Assembly: GCA_024372625.1 (NCBI GenBank)
Contig: CP099605.1
Location: forward strand, 1,984,001 to 2,048,000
Source of the DNA: Comamonadaceae bacterium OTU4NAUVB1
GTDB lineage: Bacteria; Pseudomonadota; Gammaproteobacteria; Burkholderiales; Burkholderiaceae_C
Direction: 5' to 3'
DNA: 64,000 bases
Below are positions 1 through 10,601 of the stretch, in pieces; the stretch's first letter is position 1; each line of letters starts with the position of its first letter. Both the position numbers and the translations under genes were made by a program. The notes under the pieces are model-generated. The model made no database searches, was not told where the DNA came from, and saw nothing but the letters and a program-made list of their open reading frames with translations.

Positions 1-33
1 CGAACGGACGTGGGTCGGCTCGACCGGCGTCAT
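1..33 (-). CDS. Start of next operon gene, probably RNA methyltransferase (partial)
   Basis: Only the first 11 codons ([11 protein letters not shown]) lie in the window. The ATG at 33-31 overlaps the rnhB stop as ATGA, so translation is probably coupled. In related Burkholderiales the gene after lpxB-rnhB is usually a TrmH/SpoU-family RNA methyltransferase, whose proteins often begin with a short lead into a SRDN-like motif; the visible HVRS would fit. The identity is inferred from gene order alone, because the sequence is too short to judge. Confidence 0.4.
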   Translation of the reverse strand, partial: MTPVEPTHVRS

Positions 34-728
34 CGCGCGGTCTCCAGCGTCGCGACACCCGCCACCCCTGGGACGACCGGATCGCCGACGGACCGGACCT
101 CGAGCGGTCCACGCGCCAGCGCCGCCGCGACGGGGCCGAAGGATCGGCGGTGGTGGATGCAGGCACCGTGACGCAGCAGCGCATCGAGATGAGCCTTCGT
201 GCCATAGCCCTTGTGGCCGGCGAAACCGTAGTGCGGAAATTCCTGGTGCAGGTCCTGGCAGAGCCGGTCGCGATGCACCTTGGCGAGGATCGAGGCGGCC
301 GAAATGGCGCGCACGCGCGCATCGCCGCGCACGATGGCCTCGGCCAGCACGTCGAGGCGCGGCAGGCGGTTGCCGTCGACCAGCACCTTGACCGGCTTCA
401 GCCGCAGGCCCTCGACCGCGCGGCGCATGGCGATCAGGGTGGCCTGCAGGATGTTGTGCGTGTCGATCTCCTCGACCGTCGCCTGGGCCACCGAGCAGCA
501 CAGCGCGCGCGCCAGGATCTGCTCGCCCAGACGTTCGCGCTGGCGCGCGCTCAGCGTCTTGGAATCGGCCAGCCCGGGGATCGGGCGACGCTCGTCGAGG
601 ATCACCGCCGCGGCCACGACCGGACCGGCCAGCGGACCGCGTCCGGCCTCGTCGACACCGGCCACCAGCCCCGGCGCGTCCCACGCGAGCAAGGCCTGCT
701 CAGCCCGCAAGAACTTTTTCGATGGCAT
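30..728 (-). CDS. rnhB: Ribonuclease HII
   Basis: RNase HII cuts the RNA strand of RNA-DNA hybrids and starts removal of single ribonucleotides from DNA. The protein is 232 aa. The catalytic DEAGRG motif follows VAGV, with D26 and E27 as metal ligands, and further conserved stretches ([14 protein letters not shown], [30 protein letters not shown]) occur in the usual order. The ATG at 728 was chosen because the homologous region begins shortly after it; a longer reading would lie inside lpxB. The gene overlaps the end of lpxB by 29 nt, and its own stop overlaps the next start (ATGA). It is slightly longer than the E. coli enzyme (198 aa). Confidence 0.95.
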   Translation of the reverse strand: MPSKKFLRAEQALLAWDAPGLVAGVDEAGRGPLAGPVVAAAVILDERRPIPGLADSKTLSARQRERLGEQILARALCCSVAQATVEEIDTHNILQATLIAMRRAVEGLRLKPVKVLVDGNRLPRLDVLAEAIVRGDARVRAISAASILAKVHRDRLCQDLHQEFPHYGFAGHKGYGTKAHLDALLRHGACIHHRRSFGPVAAALARGPLEVRSVGDPVVPGVAGVATLETAR

Positions 729-1848
729 CGGCGCAAAGGGTCGGGGTGTCGCGCTGCAGTTCGGCATGCAGCGCGGTGAAACGACGCTGCAGGGCGTCGA
801 CCGCGTCGGATGCCTGGAGCCAGTGCAGCGTGGCCTGGGCCAGCGCCTCGGGCGTCGCGGCCTCCTGCAGCAGCTCGGGCACGACGAAATCACGGCACAG
901 GATGTTGGGCAGCCCGACCCAGGGCTGCAGCTGCTGGCGGTGCATCAGGTGCCAGGAGACCCGGTTCATGTTGTAGGCGATCACCATCGGCCGCTTGAAG
1001 AGCGCTGCCTCGAGCGTCGCGGTGCCGCTGGCGATGAGCGTGACGTCGCAGGCGGCCAGCACCTCGTGCGAGCGGCCGTCGACCAGCTGCACGCGGTCGG
1101 CGACGTCGCTCGCGCGCAGCAGCCCTTCGACCTCCTCGCGCAGGCTCGGGATCACGGGCGACACGAAGCGCAGCGCCGGCATCCGCTGGACCATGAGCGC
1201 CGCCGTGGCGAAGAACCGGGCGGCGAGCGCCCGGACCTCCGAGCGGCGGCTGCCCGGCAGCAGCGCCACCACGGGTGCGTCCCCGGACAGCCCGAGCGCG
1301 GCACGCGCGGCGCTCCGGTCGGGTGACATGGGAATCACGTTGGCGAGCGGATGACCGACGTAGGTGGCCTCGACGCCCTGCTCTTCCAGCAGCGCGGGCT
1401 CGAACGGGAAGATGCACAGCACGTGGTCGGCGGCGGAGCGGATCTTGTCGATGCGGTCCGCGCGCCAGGCCCAGATCGACGGGCAGACGAAATGCACCGT
1501 CTTCATGCCACGCCCGCGCAGGGCGCTCTCGAGGTCGAGGTTGAAGTCGGGCGCGTCGACGCCGATGAACAGCTCGGGCCACTCGCGCAGCAGCCGGGCC
1601 TTCAGTTGCCGGCGGATGCCGGCGATCTCCGCATAGTGCCGCAGCACCTCGATGTAGCCGCGCACCGCCAGTTTCTCCTGGGGCCACCAGCTCTCGAAGC
1701 CGCGTCGAAGCATCTGCGGGCCGCCGATGCCCTGCGTCTGGACGTCAGGCCAGCGACGGCGGATTCCGTCGAGCAGCAGCCCGGCGAGGAGATCGCCCGA
1801 AGGCTCGCCCGCGACCAGCGCGAAACGCTTCGTTGCGTTGTCCGGCAT
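700..1848 (-). CDS. lpxB: Lipid-A-disaccharide synthase
   Basis: LpxB joins UDP-2,3-diacylglucosamine to lipid X to make the lipid A disaccharide at the inner membrane. The protein is 382 aa, the family's usual size (GT19), and begins [16 protein letters not shown], the family's N-terminal signature. IGGPQM, SIWAWR and [10 protein letters not shown] follow in order. It starts 7 nt after lpxA and overlaps rnhB by 29 nt at its 3' end. Its place in lpxD-fabZ-lpxA-lpxB is the conserved proteobacterial order. Confidence 0.97.
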   Translation of the reverse strand: MPDNATKRFALVAGEPSGDLLAGLLLDGIRRRWPDVQTQGIGGPQMLRRGFESWWPQEKLAVRGYIEVLRHYAEIAGIRRQLKARLLREWPELFIGVDAPDFNLDLESALRGRGMKTVHFVCPSIWAWRADRIDKIRSAADHVLCIFPFEPALLEEQGVEATYVGHPLANVIPMSPDRSAARAALGLSGDAPVVALLPGSRRSEVRALAARFFATAALMVQRMPALRFVSPVIPSLREEVEGLLRASDVADRVQLVDGRSHEVLAACDVTLIASGTATLEAALFKRPMVIAYNMNRVSWHLMHRQQLQPWVGLPNILCRDFVVPELLQEAATPEALAQATLHWLQASDAVDALQRRFTALHAELQRDTPTLCADAIEKVLAG

Positions 1849-1855
1849 GCGGGAT

Positions 1856-2644
1856 TCAGCGGGCGATGCCGCGCGTGCTGCGCGACAGGAAATCGCTCAT
1901 CAGGGCGACGTCGCCCGCGGCTTCCGGTGATTCGATCGCCAGGGCATCGATCGCCGCGCGCGCGTCCTCGAGCTTGCGGCCCTGGCGATAGAGCAACCGG
2001 TGCATCTGCTTGATGGCGGCGATGCGGACGGCCGAGAAATCGCGTCGGCGCAAGCCTTCCAGGTGGAAGCCGCGCACGGCCAGCGGGTTGCCGTCGACCA
2101 GCATGTAGGGCGGCACGTCCTGGGTCACGGCGCTGGCGAAGCCGACCATCGCGTGCGCGCCCACCTTCACGAACTGATGGATGCCCGTCAGGCCGCCGAT
2201 GAGCACCCAGTCGCCGAGCTCGACATGGCCCGCCAGGGTCGTGTTGTTGGCCAGCGTGGTGTGGTCGCCCACTCGGCAGTCGTGCGCGACGTGGGTGTAA
2301 GCCATGATCCAGTTGTCGCTGCCCACGCGCGTCACCCCACCGGCGCCGGGCACGCCCAGGTTGAAGGTGCAGAACTCGCGGATGGTGTTCCGGTCGCCGA
2401 TGCGCAATTCGGTCGGCTCGCCGGCGTATTTCTTGTCCTGCGGCACGGCACCGAGCGACGAGAACTGGAAGATTCGGTTGTCACGACCGATGGTCGTGCG
2501 CCCTTCGATCACGCAATGCGCGCCGATCGTGGTGCCCGCCCCCACCGACACGTGGGGACCGATCACCGCATACGGACCGACGCTCACCGACGCATCGAGC
2601 TGCGCCGACGGATCGACCAAGGCCGTCGAATGAACCTGCGTCAT
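1856..2644 (-). CDS. lpxA: UDP-N-acetylglucosamine acyltransferase
   Basis: LpxA performs the first step of lipid A synthesis, moving an R-3-hydroxyacyl group from acyl carrier protein to UDP-GlcNAc in the cytoplasm. From the ATG at 2644 the protein is 262 aa, the same length as the E. coli enzyme. This start lies 14 nt after the fabZ stop, whereas the next upstream in-frame ATG would lie inside fabZ. Left-handed beta-helix hexapeptide repeats run through the first ~190 residues ([15 protein letters not shown] and similar). [17 protein letters not shown] and [12 protein letters not shown] match the active-site region, and a C-terminal helical part follows. Confidence 0.97.
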   Translation of the reverse strand: MTQVHSTALVDPSAQLDASVSVGPYAVIGPHVSVGAGTTIGAHCVIEGRTTIGRDNRIFQFSSLGAVPQDKKYAGEPTELRIGDRNTIREFCTFNLGVPGAGGVTRVGSDNWIMAYTHVAHDCRVGDHTTLANNTTLAGHVELGDWVLIGGLTGIHQFVKVGAHAMVGFASAVTQDVPPYMLVDGNPLAVRGFHLEGLRRRDFSAVRIAAIKQMHRLLYRQGRKLEDARAAIDALAIESPEAAGDVALMSDFLSRSTRGIAR

Positions 2645-2658
2645 GGCGCGGCGCGCTA

Positions 2659-3105
2659 TCAGCTGAGCTGGCGCATGGCGCACATCAACGTCGCCTCGCA
2701 GGCCAGCTCGCTGCCCACGCGAGCGCGTCCGGTGAACTTGGAAATGCCTGCCTTCATGCGGTCGATCTCGACCTCCAGCGTCAGCTGGTCACCGGGTTCG
2801 ACGGGCCGCTTGAAGCGGGCGCCGTCAATGGCGGCGAAGTAGTACACCGTGTTGTCGTCGGGAACGATGTCCAGCGAATGGAACGAGAGCAACGCCGCCG
2901 CCTGCGCCATGGCTTCGAGCATGAGCACCCCGGGCATCACCGGTCGATGAGGGAAATGGCCATTGAAGAACGGCTCGTTCATCGTCACGTTCTTGAGCGC
3001 CGTGATGCGCTTGCCTTTTTCCATGTCGAGCACCCGGTCCACCAGCAGGAACGGATAGCGGTGGGGAAGGAGTTTGAGGATCTGGTGGATGTCGAGCGTC
3101 GTCAT
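2659..3105 (-). CDS. fabZ: 3-hydroxyacyl-ACP dehydratase FabZ
   Basis: FabZ dehydrates 3-hydroxyacyl-ACP in the elongation cycle of type II fatty acid synthesis and competes with LpxA and LpxD for hydroxyacyl-ACP. The 148 aa protein has the hot-dog fold signature: [13 protein letters not shown] near the start, catalytic H50 in FNGHFP, and E64 in the [11 protein letters not shown] helix. It starts 9 nt after lpxD and sits between lpxD and lpxA, the classic arrangement. Confidence 0.97.
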   Translation of the reverse strand: MTTLDIHQILKLLPHRYPFLLVDRVLDMEKGKRITALKNVTMNEPFFNGHFPHRPVMPGVLMLEAMAQAAALLSFHSLDIVPDDNTVYYFAAIDGARFKRPVEPGDQLTLEVEIDRMKAGISKFTGRARVGSELACEATLMCAMRQLS

Positions 3106-3114
3106 GGTGTTCTT

Positions 3115-4092
3115 CTATCGTGCATCGTGCTTGTTCTCCAACGCCTTGATGCGGTCGCGAAGACGATGCAATTGCTTGAGCGTGGCAGCGTTTTTCTCCC
3201 ACGTGGCATTGTCGTCGATGGGAAACATTCCCGTGTACTGGCCCGGCTTGTGGATCGATCGCGTCACCACCGTGGCCGCGGAGACATGGACGCCATCGAC
3301 CAGCGTGAGATGACCCAGCACGATGGCGCCACCGCCCACCGTGCAATGTGCGCCGATCACCGCACTGCCCGCGACGCCCACGCATCCGGCCATGGCGGAA
3401 TGCCTGCCGATGCGCACGTTGTGACCGATCTGGATGAGGTTGTCGAGCTTCACGCCATCCTCGATGACGGTATCGTCCAATGCGCCTCGATCGATGCAGG
3501 TGTTGGCACCGATCTCCACGTCGTCGCCGATGCGCACGGCCCCCAGCTGTTCGATCTTGATCCAATGCCCCTCATGCGGCGCGAAGCCGAAACCGTCGGC
3601 CCCGATCACGACGCCCGGATGCAGCAGGCAACGAGCGCCGATGACGCAATCCTCGTTCACGGTCACGCGCGACTTCAGCACCGTGCCGGCACCGATCCTC
3701 GCACCACGTTCGACGACGCAGAAGGCACCGATGCGAACGCTCTCGTCGATCACCGCGTCGGCGTCGATGGCCGCGCTCGGATGGATGCGCACGGCATCGG
3801 GACGCGCATGCGCGACCTTCCAATGCTGCGTCAGGCGCGCGAAATAAAGATAGGGATCGGGCGTGAGGATGCATGCGCCGCGGGACATCGCGACATCGCT
3901 CAGAGCGGGCGCCACGATGACGCACCCTGCCCGGGACGCCGTCAATTCCTTGCGGTATTTGGGATGGCTCAGAAAGGAGAGCGCATCCGGCGTGGCATTC
4001 TGCAGCGACGACAGGCGCTCGATCGACAGGGCCGCATCGCCATGCAACTCGCCTCCCAAGGCATCGACGATGGCGCCCAGTCGCAATGCCAC
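3115..4092 (-). CDS. lpxD: UDP-3-O-(3-hydroxyacyl)glucosamine N-acyltransferase
   Basis: LpxD adds the second hydroxyacyl chain in lipid A synthesis. The protein is 325 aa. The N-terminal uridine-binding domain comes first ([12 protein letters not shown], then [13 protein letters not shown] near residues 40-50). A long left-handed beta-helix follows ([23 protein letters not shown] and onward), with [10 protein letters not shown] and [20 protein letters not shown], which includes the catalytic-histidine region. The C-terminus forms a short helix ([12 protein letters not shown]). The gap from skp is 27 nt and to fabZ 9 nt. Confidence 0.97.
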   Translation of the reverse strand: MALRLGAIVDALGGELHGDAALSIERLSSLQNATPDALSFLSHPKYRKELTASRAGCVIVAPALSDVAMSRGACILTPDPYLYFARLTQHWKVAHARPDAVRIHPSAAIDADAVIDESVRIGAFCVVERGARIGAGTVLKSRVTVNEDCVIGARCLLHPGVVIGADGFGFAPHEGHWIKIEQLGAVRIGDDVEIGANTCIDRGALDDTVIEDGVKLDNLIQIGHNVRIGRHSAMAGCVGVAGSAVIGAHCTVGGGAIVLGHLTLVDGVHVSAATVVTRSIHKPGQYTGMFPIDDNATWEKNAATLKQLHRLRDRIKALENKHDAR

Positions 4093-4119
4093 TTGCAGAT
4101 CTGACGTCGGTTCCGGTCC

Positions 4120-4665
4120 TTACTTGCCGCCGGTCGGGGCGGCAGCAGGCACGGAATTGTTGAGTGCCTTGATCACTTTTTCAGTGATGTCGTGCTTGGG
4201 ATTGATGTAGATCGCTTCCTGGAGGATGGCGTCGTACTTCTCGGCTTCGGCGACCTGCTTGACCACGCGGTTCGCACGGTCGTAGACCTGCTGCAATTCC
4301 TCGTTCTTGCGGGCGTTCAGATCTTCCTGGAATTCTCGGCGCTTGCGCTGGAACTCGCGGTCCTGATCGACCAGGGCCCGCTGGCGTGTGGCCCGCTGGC
4401 CCTCGGAGAGCGTCGGCGCCTCGCGCTCGAACTTCTCGGATGCCACCTTGAGCGCTTCGCCCTGGCTGGCCACGTCCCGCTCCCGCTTCAGGAATTCCGA
4501 CTCCAGCTTGGCCTGGGCCAACTTGGCCGGCTGCGCCTCGCGCAGCACGCGGTCGGGATTGACGAAGCCGATGCGGAACGTCTCTTGCGCCTGGGCGGGC
4601 AGGACAGCCAGCACAGCCAGTGGAACCAGCAGAACCGCACTGGCGACACGGAACGAATGAATCAT
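4120..4665 (-). CDS. skp: Periplasmic chaperone Skp/OmpH
   Basis: Skp holds unfolded outer-membrane proteins in the periplasm on their way to the BAM complex. The protein is 181 aa with a signal peptide over residues 1-26 (hydrophobic VLLVPLAVLAVLPAQAQ, cleavage expected after AQA). The mature start FRIGFVNPDRVLREAQPAK matches the family. A long charged, coiled-coil region (about residues 50-140) forms the tentacles. Its ATG shares one base with the bamA stop (TAATG), pointing to coupled translation with the assembly factor it serves. Confidence 0.93.
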   Translation of the reverse strand: MIHSFRVASAVLLVPLAVLAVLPAQAQETFRIGFVNPDRVLREAQPAKLAQAKLESEFLKRERDVASQGEALKVASEKFEREAPTLSEGQRATRQRALVDQDREFQRKRREFQEDLNARKNEELQQVYDRANRVVKQVAEAEKYDAILQEAIYINPKHDITEKVIKALNNSVPAAAPTGGK

Positions 4666-7064
4666 TAGAACGAGGTTCCGATCTGGAATTGGAAGCTTTG
4701 AATTCTATCTTTGTAGATCGGATTGAGCGGGTCGGAGAGGTCATCCTCCTTCTGCGAGCGGATCGGCCGGGCAACCGCGAGACGCAGCGGCCCCAGCGGG
4801 GAAATCCAGCTGATGCCCAGACCGAGCGAAGCCCGGATCTTCTTCTGCGCAGCCCATTGCGCATCCGTCTGCGTGGTGCGGTCGGTGAAGACGTTGCCCA
4901 CGTCGAAGAAGCCGTAGAGGCGCAGGGTGCGATCGTTGCCGGCGCCCGGGAACGGCGTGCTCAACTCGACATTCAGGATGGCCTTCTTCGTGCCACCCAG
5001 GGCGGCACGCGTCACCGAGTCACGCGGACCGAGCGAGTTCTGCTCGAAACCACGAATCGAACCCAGGCCGCCGGCATAGAAGTTCTTGAAGATCGGATAG
5101 AGCTGGTCCTGGAGTGCCTTGCCATAGCCGACTTCACCGTTGAACGCCAGCGTGTATTGCTTCGTGAGCGGGAAGTACTGCTGGTATTGATAGCTGCTCT
5201 TGATGTACTTCAGATCGCCGCCCACGCCCCATTCGAGGTTGCCGCGCTGGAGTCGGCCGCTGGTGGGGACGAGTGCGCTGTCGCGATCGTCCCGGGCCCA
5301 GCCGATGGTCAATGGCAGGCCCCATTTGCTGTCGTCGGTGCAGGACGTGATGATGCCGGCCGCGCTGAGTTGGCAGCCGAAATATTCCCGGTAGGCCTGG
5401 GGCGTGGTAGCCGCCACGATGGAGCCGGGCTTGAAGTTGAAGCGCTCGAGGCCGGCACCGAAGAAGACGGTGTCCACTTCGCTGAAGGGCACGCCGAACT
5501 TGATCGAGCCGCCTTCGCTGACCAGGGAATAGTCACCGTCCTGGGTGTAGTAGGGGCGCGACGTCTGGTGGAAAACGCTGAAGGTCCGGGAGATGCCGTC
5601 CTTGGTGAAATACGGATCCGTCGCGGTCAGCGAGATCGTCTTGTAGTACTTGCTGGTATTGACCTGCAGGCCCAGGAAGTTGCCCGACCCGAAGACGTTC
5701 TCCTGCGAAATGCCGAAAGTCAGCGACACCTTCTCGGAGCTGGAGAAGCCGGCACCCAGTTGCAGCGACCCGGTGGGTTTTTCCACCACGTTGACCGTGA
5801 GGTCGACCTGATCGGGCGAGCCCGGCACCTCCTGGGTGTCGACGGTGACTTCCGTGAAGAAGCCCAGGCGGTCCACCCGGTCTCGCGAGAGCTTGATCTT
5901 GTCGCCGTCGTACCAGGACGCCTCGTACTGGCGGAATTCGCGCCGCACCACCTCGTCGCGCGTCTTGTTGTTGCCACCGACGCTCAAGCGCCGCACGTAC
6001 ACCCGGCGCGCCGGCTCGGCCAGCAGGGAGAGTGTCACGCGATTGGTCGTGCGGTCGATCTCCGGCCGTGCCTCCACCCGCGCGAACGCATAGCCGAAGG
6101 TACCGAAGTAGTCCGTGAACGCCTTGGTCGTCTCGGCCACCTGTTCGCCGTTGTACGGCTGCCCTGCCCGGATGGTCACCAGCGACTTGAACTCCTCGTC
6201 GCGTCCGAGGTAGTTGCCGTCGAGCTTCACGCCCGCCACCGTGAACTTCTCGCCCTCGGTGATGTTCACGGTCACCGCCAGATCTTCCCGGTCGGGCGAC
6301 AGCGCCACCTGGGTCGAATCGATGCGGAATTCCAGGTAGCCGCGCGAGAGATAGTAAGAACGAAGCGTCTCCAGGTCGGCGTTGAGCTTGGCGCGCGAGT
6401 ACTGGTTGGACTTCGTGTACCAGCTCATCCAGCCGCCCGCGTCCTGGTCGAACAGGTTGAGAAGCGTGGACTCGCTGAACGCCTTGGCCCCGACGATGTG
6501 GACCTCGCGGATGCGCGCGGATTCACCTTCGGTCACGGTGAACGTCAGGTTCACCCGATTGCGCTCGATGGGCGTGACGGTGGTCACGACCTGGGCGTTG
6601 TAGAGGCTCTTGCTGACGTACTGGCGCTTGAGTTCCTGTTCGGCACGATCGGTCAGGGCCTTGTCGTAGGGTCGCCCATCGGCAAGTCCCACTTCGCGCA
6701 GCGACTTCTGCAATGCCGCCTTGTCGAATTCCTTGGTGCCCACGAAATCGACGTCGGCCACCGTCGGGCGCTCCTCGACGATCACCACCAGAACGCCGTT
6801 GTTGACATCGAGGCGCACATCCTTGAACAGCCCCAGCTCGAACAACGCACGGATCGCGGCGGACCCGGTCTCGTCGCTGTAGGTGTCGCCCACGCGCAGC
6901 GGCAGCGAGGCGAAGATGGTGCCGGGCTCCACGCGCTGCAGGCCTTCGACACGGATGTCCCGTACCGTGAAGGGCTCCACCGCCCAGGCGGCCGTGGCGG
7001 CCAGGGTGGCGGCGATCGCGGCCGCGACGCTTCGCAAACGGAAGCGACTGATTCTTTTGTTCAT
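4665..7064 (-). CDS. bamA: Outer membrane protein assembly factor BamA
   Basis: BamA is the central beta-barrel of the BAM complex and inserts proteins into the outer membrane. From the ATG at 7064 it has 799 aa. That start gives a proper signal peptide (MNKRISRFRLRS, then a hydrophobic run ending AAWA before VEPF); the longer in-frame start adds an unlikely 16 residues. Five POTRA repeats follow (beginning FTVRDIRVEGLQRVEPGTIF), then the barrel. The barrel carries the diagnostic IRGF motif (GGLGSIRGFEQNS) and an aromatic C-terminus (FQFQIGTSF). It lies 40 nt after rseP and overlaps skp by one base. Confidence 0.97.
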   Translation of the reverse strand: MNKRISRFRLRSVAAAIAATLAATAAWAVEPFTVRDIRVEGLQRVEPGTIFASLPLRVGDTYSDETGSAAIRALFELGLFKDVRLDVNNGVLVVIVEERPTVADVDFVGTKEFDKAALQKSLREVGLADGRPYDKALTDRAEQELKRQYVSKSLYNAQVVTTVTPIERNRVNLTFTVTEGESARIREVHIVGAKAFSESTLLNLFDQDAGGWMSWYTKSNQYSRAKLNADLETLRSYYLSRGYLEFRIDSTQVALSPDREDLAVTVNITEGEKFTVAGVKLDGNYLGRDEEFKSLVTIRAGQPYNGEQVAETTKAFTDYFGTFGYAFARVEARPEIDRTTNRVTLSLLAEPARRVYVRRLSVGGNNKTRDEVVRREFRQYEASWYDGDKIKLSRDRVDRLGFFTEVTVDTQEVPGSPDQVDLTVNVVEKPTGSLQLGAGFSSSEKVSLTFGISQENVFGSGNFLGLQVNTSKYYKTISLTATDPYFTKDGISRTFSVFHQTSRPYYTQDGDYSLVSEGGSIKFGVPFSEVDTVFFGAGLERFNFKPGSIVAATTPQAYREYFGCQLSAAGIITSCTDDSKWGLPLTIGWARDDRDSALVPTSGRLQRGNLEWGVGGDLKYIKSSYQYQQYFPLTKQYTLAFNGEVGYGKALQDQLYPIFKNFYAGGLGSIRGFEQNSLGPRDSVTRAALGGTKKAILNVELSTPFPGAGNDRTLRLYGFFDVGNVFTDRTTQTDAQWAAQKKIRASLGLGISWISPLGPLRLAVARPIRSQKEDDLSDPLNPIYKDRIQSFQFQIGTSF

Positions 7065-7104
7065 GAGATTTGCAGAATGCCGGCGCATGGAAGGCCGGCA
7101 GTGA

Positions 7105-8463
7105 TTAACCAAAAAGCCGATTGACGTCGTTGAACAGCGCGATCGACATCATCACGAGCAACAGCGCCACGCCGCCACGCTGAAACCGCTCCATCCACGC
7201 ATCCGAGACACTCTTGCCCGTCAGGCCCTCCCAAAGATAATACATCAGGTGTCCGCCATCGAGGACCGGCAGCGGCATCAGGTTGAGCACGCCCAGACTG
7301 ACGCTGATGAGGGCCAGGAAGATGAGGTATTGGGTCAGTCCGAGACTGGCCGACTTGCCGGCGTAGTCGGCGATGGTGAGTGGCCCGCTCAGGTTCTTGA
7401 GCGATGCTTCGCCGATCACCATCTTGACCATCATGCGCACCGTCAGCGCCGAAACCTCCCAGGTCCGGACGACCCCCTTGCGCAATCCCTCGAGCGGTCC
7501 CTGGCGCACCGTGACCATCTCGGGCGGCGAACCCACGTAGGCACCGATGCGGCCCACCATGGTCGTGCCCTCTTCCTTGGCCTCGGGCGTCACGTCGAGG
7601 GACAGGGCGTGGCCGTCGCGCTCGATGCGCCACGTCTGCGAACGCGGGGTCGCACCATCGATCGACGCGCGGATGAGCTCGCGCAACTGCTGACCGTCGA
7701 TGACGGACACCGATCCGATGGCGCGTACCACGTCGCCCTGGCGGAGACCGGCACGTTCGCCCGTGCCACCCGGGACGAGTTCGCCGATCTCGGGACGTGT
7801 CAAGGGTGCGAGGACGCCGATCCTGCGGAACATCTGCGCGTCGGCGTCGCGGGTCTCGATGCGGCTGAGCGGCAGGACGACTTGGCGTCCGCCATCGGCG
7901 ATCTCCAGCGTGAGATCACGCCCGTCGAGCGCGCCCCGGGTCATGCGCCAGCGCAGGTCCTCGAACGAATCGACCGGCGTCAGGACGCCATCGAAGCCGG
8001 CCCGCGTGATCCGCTCGCCACCACGCAGGCCCGCCTGCTCGGCCAGCGATGCAGCGACCGGTCGTGCCAGCGTGGCCACCGGCTCCTGCACGCCGATCCA
8101 GTTCACCGTCGTGTAGAGCGCCGCCGCCAGCAGGAGGTTGGCGATCGGGCCGGCCGCCACGATGGCCACGCGCGAGCGCAGCGGCTGGGTGTTGAAGGCA
8201 AGATGGCGCTCGCCGGCGTCCACGGGCGCCTCGCGCTCGTCGAGCATCTTGACGTACCCGCCCAGCGGGAAAGCGCCGATGACGAACTCGGTGTCCTGCC
8301 CGGGGCGTTGGTTCGTCGGTTTCCAGCGGAACAGCGTCTTGCCGAAACCCACCGAGAACCGCAGCACCTTGACTCCGCACGCCACGGCCACGCGATAGTG
8401 GCCATATTCATGGACCGCGATCAGGAGACCCAGTGCGACGATGAATGCGATGACGGTGAGCAT
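7105..8463 (-). CDS. rseP: Site-2 zinc metalloprotease RseP
   Basis: RseP cuts membrane-embedded substrates such as anti-sigma factors and remnant signal peptides, and relays envelope stress to sigma-E. The 452 aa protein has the zinc motif HEYGH (H18, E19, H22) in its first membrane segment, then the FSVGFG loop. Two PDZ-like domains span about residues 120-310. The third zinc ligand region, NLMPLPVLDGGHL, precedes the last membrane helix near the C-terminus. It lies between dxr (90 nt gap) and bamA (40 nt gap), its usual place. Confidence 0.97.
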   Translation of the reverse strand: MLTVIAFIVALGLLIAVHEYGHYRVAVACGVKVLRFSVGFGKTLFRWKPTNQRPGQDTEFVIGAFPLGGYVKMLDEREAPVDAGERHLAFNTQPLRSRVAIVAAGPIANLLLAAALYTTVNWIGVQEPVATLARPVAASLAEQAGLRGGERITRAGFDGVLTPVDSFEDLRWRMTRGALDGRDLTLEIADGGRQVVLPLSRIETRDADAQMFRRIGVLAPLTRPEIGELVPGGTGERAGLRQGDVVRAIGSVSVIDGQQLRELIRASIDGATPRSQTWRIERDGHALSLDVTPEAKEEGTTMVGRIGAYVGSPPEMVTVRQGPLEGLRKGVVRTWEVSALTVRMMVKMVIGEASLKNLSGPLTIADYAGKSASLGLTQYLIFLALISVSLGVLNLMPLPVLDGGHLMYYLWEGLTGKSVSDAWMERFQRGGVALLLVMMSIALFNDVNRLFG

Positions 8464-8553
8464 GGGAGATCCTCGAATGAAGGCGGCGAGCGGCGGATGC
8501 TCGACAGGAACCCGGAACGACGCCGTCTGAACGCCCGCCTGTCGGCCGGCGAC

Positions 8554-9750
8554 TCAGGTTCCGGCGCGCCGGACGGCGGCACGCGCCGCCTCGCGGGCCA
8601 TGGCATCGATCGCCAGCAGATCGCCGAGCGACGAGGGTTTGGAGGGTGACAGGACCGCCAAAGTTTCCATGTTGACCGAATGAATGCGGTCGAAACGCAG
8701 CCGCCGGTCGAGGAACGCCTCGACGGCGATCTCGTTGGCGGCATTGAGCACCGCCGTGGTACCCGGCGCGGCCGCCAACGCCTGCCAAGCTAATGCCAAT
8801 CCCGGAAACAGCATGTCGTCGGGTGCCTCGAAGGTCAGGGCCGACAGCGCACGGAAATCCAATCGGGCCGCGCCGCTCTCGATGCGTTGCGGCCAGGCGA
8901 GACCGACCGCGATGGGCACGCGCATGTCGGGCGTGCCCAGTTGGGCGATGACGGACGCGTCGGTGAACTGCACCATCGAGTGGATGACGCTCTGCGGATG
9001 GATGACGACCTCGATCTGCCCGGGCGCGACACCGAAGAGGTGGCGAGCCTCGATCACCTCGAGCGCCTTGTTCATCATGGTGGCCGAGTCGACGGAGATC
9101 TTGCGGCCCATGACCCAGTTGGGATGGGCGCACGCCTGTTCGGGCGTGACCTCGGCGAGCGAGCCCGCCGCCCACGTGCGAAACGGCCCGCCCGATGCCG
9201 TCAGGATCAGCTTGTCGATGCATCCGGCCCAGCTCGAGGCATCTTCAGGCAGCGACTGGAAGATGGCGGAATGCTCGCTGTCGATCGGCAGGAGCGTCGC
9301 GCCGCCGGCTCTCACGGTGTCCATGAAGAGTTCGCCACCGACCACCAGCGCTTCCTTGTTGGCCAGCAGAAGCCGCTTGCCCGCGCGCGCGGCCGCCAAG
9401 CAGGGCGCCAGCCCGGCCGCGCCGACGATGGCGGCCATCACGGCATCGACTTCGTCATGCGACGCGATGACCTCGAGCGCATCGGGCTCGGACAGCACGC
9501 GGGTCGGAAGGCCATCGCGAACCAGCCGTTCGGCCAGGATCGCGGCATGCGGCGCGCTCGCCATCACCGCGAAACGTGGACGGAAGCGGCTGCACTGCGC
9601 CAGCAACTCCTCGACGCGGGTCGCGGCCGAGAGCGCGAACACCTCGAAGCGATCCGGATGTCGGGAAATGACGTCGAGCGTGTTGACGCCGACCGACCCC
9701 GTCGAGCCCAGGACCGTGATGCGCTGCCTCGGAGACGTCTGATCGGTCAC
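8554..9750 (-). CDS. dxr: 1-deoxy-D-xylulose 5-phosphate reductoisomerase
   Basis: Dxr makes 2-C-methyl-D-erythritol 4-phosphate, the committed step of the non-mevalonate isoprenoid pathway that feeds UppS. The GTG at 9750 overlaps the cdsA stop (GTGA) and gives 398 aa, the same as the E. coli enzyme. An upstream reading would run antisense-free but unrelated through cdsA. Visible motifs are the NADPH-binding VLGSTGSVG at the N-terminus, [20 protein letters not shown] and LTASGGPF, followed by the [25 protein letters not shown] region (quoted only by position here: middle of the protein). Confidence 0.96.
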   Translation of the reverse strand: MTDQTSPRQRITVLGSTGSVGVNTLDVISRHPDRFEVFALSAATRVEELLAQCSRFRPRFAVMASAPHAAILAERLVRDGLPTRVLSEPDALEVIASHDEVDAVMAAIVGAAGLAPCLAAARAGKRLLLANKEALVVGGELFMDTVRAGGATLLPIDSEHSAIFQSLPEDASSWAGCIDKLILTASGGPFRTWAAGSLAEVTPEQACAHPNWVMGRKISVDSATMMNKALEVIEARHLFGVAPGQIEVVIHPQSVIHSMVQFTDASVIAQLGTPDMRVPIAVGLAWPQRIESGAARLDFRALSALTFEAPDDMLFPGLALAWQALAAAPGTTAVLNAANEIAVEAFLDRRLRFDRIHSVNMETLAVLSPSKPSSLGDLLAIDAMAREAARAAVRRAGT

Positions 9751-10601
9751 GTCGCGGCCAATGAAGCCAGCATCATCGCGATGGGCAGGGTAGGAAGGAG
9801 CGCGTCGACACGGTCGAGCACGCCGCCATGGCCCGGCAGCAGGTTGCTGCTGTCCTTGGCGCCGGCGCTGCGCTTGACCAGCGACTCGACCAGATCGCCG
9901 ACGACGCTCATGGCCGCCATGGCGATAACGCCGACGACAAGCAGCCACCAGCCCGTCGCGGCCAGCCGGCTGTAGAGACTCGCGACGTTCGCCCGGTTGG
10001 CCGCGTCGGCCCAGACCCAGATCAAGGCCAGCAGCATGACCCCGACCATGCCGCCCCAGACGCCTTCCCAGCTTTTGCCGGGGCTGATGGAGGGCGCGAG
10101 CTTGTTGCGCGTGAACCTGAGACCGAATGCCCGGCCGGCGAAGTACGCGAACACGTCGGCCACCCAGACGAGCAGGAAGATCGACAGCAGGAAGTTGATG
10201 CCCCAGGTCCGCGCCTGCACGGCGGCGAGCCAAGCGACCCAGAGCGCCAGCAAGCCGCCCACGAGCCGGATCGGCCGCGGAATCTTCGGCCATCCCGGCA
10301 CGGCGCCACGCAGCAGCGCCGCGCCGCCAGCGACCCATGCGACGCTGGACACGATCCAGACCGGCAGCAGATCCTGGCCGATCAGGCCGGCCCACCACGA
10401 GAAGGCGCACAGCACCACCATCTCGATGCCCAGGAACACGGACATGCGGGGGCCGTGGCCGTTGAGCCGCCCCCACTCCCAGGCCGCGGCACCGATGAGG
10501 GCCAGCATGACCACCGTGAACGGCACGGGTGTCGCGTAGAACAGCGCCGGCAACAGGATGGCCAGCAGGACCAGCGCGGTGATGATTCGCTGCTTGAGCA
10601 T
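9747..10601 (-). CDS. cdsA: Phosphatidate cytidylyltransferase
   Basis: CdsA converts phosphatidic acid and CTP to CDP-diacylglycerol, the precursor of all membrane phospholipids. From the ATG at 10601 it has 284 aa. That ATG shares one base with the uppS stop (TGATG). The protein is very hydrophobic, with about eight membrane segments. It carries [15 protein letters not shown] and, near the C-terminus, the family signature [19 protein letters not shown] followed by VLDRVD. Its stop overlaps the GTG start of dxr. The downstream psd gene at 51.5 kb belongs to the same phospholipid pathway. Confidence 0.96.
   Translation of the reverse strand: MLKQRIITALVLLAILLPALFYATPVPFTVVMLALIGAAAWEWGRLNGHGPRMSVFLGIEMVVLCAFSWWAGLIGQDLLPVWIVSSVAWVAGGAALLRGAVPGWPKIPRPIRLVGGLLALWVAWLAAVQARTWGINFLLSIFLLVWVADVFAYFAGRAFGLRFTRNKLAPSISPGKSWEGVWGGMVGVMLLALIWVWADAANRANVASLYSRLAATGWWLLVVGVIAMAAMSVVGDLVESLVKRSAGAKDSSNLLPGHGGVLDRVDALLPTLPIAMMLASLAAT

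Noticed and set aside
4620..7124. An 834-residue open frame on the plus strand across the bamA region
   Set aside because: It lies wholly antisense to bamA, has no recognisable motif, and reads His/Arg/Val-rich residues as expected from the complement of GC-rich codons.
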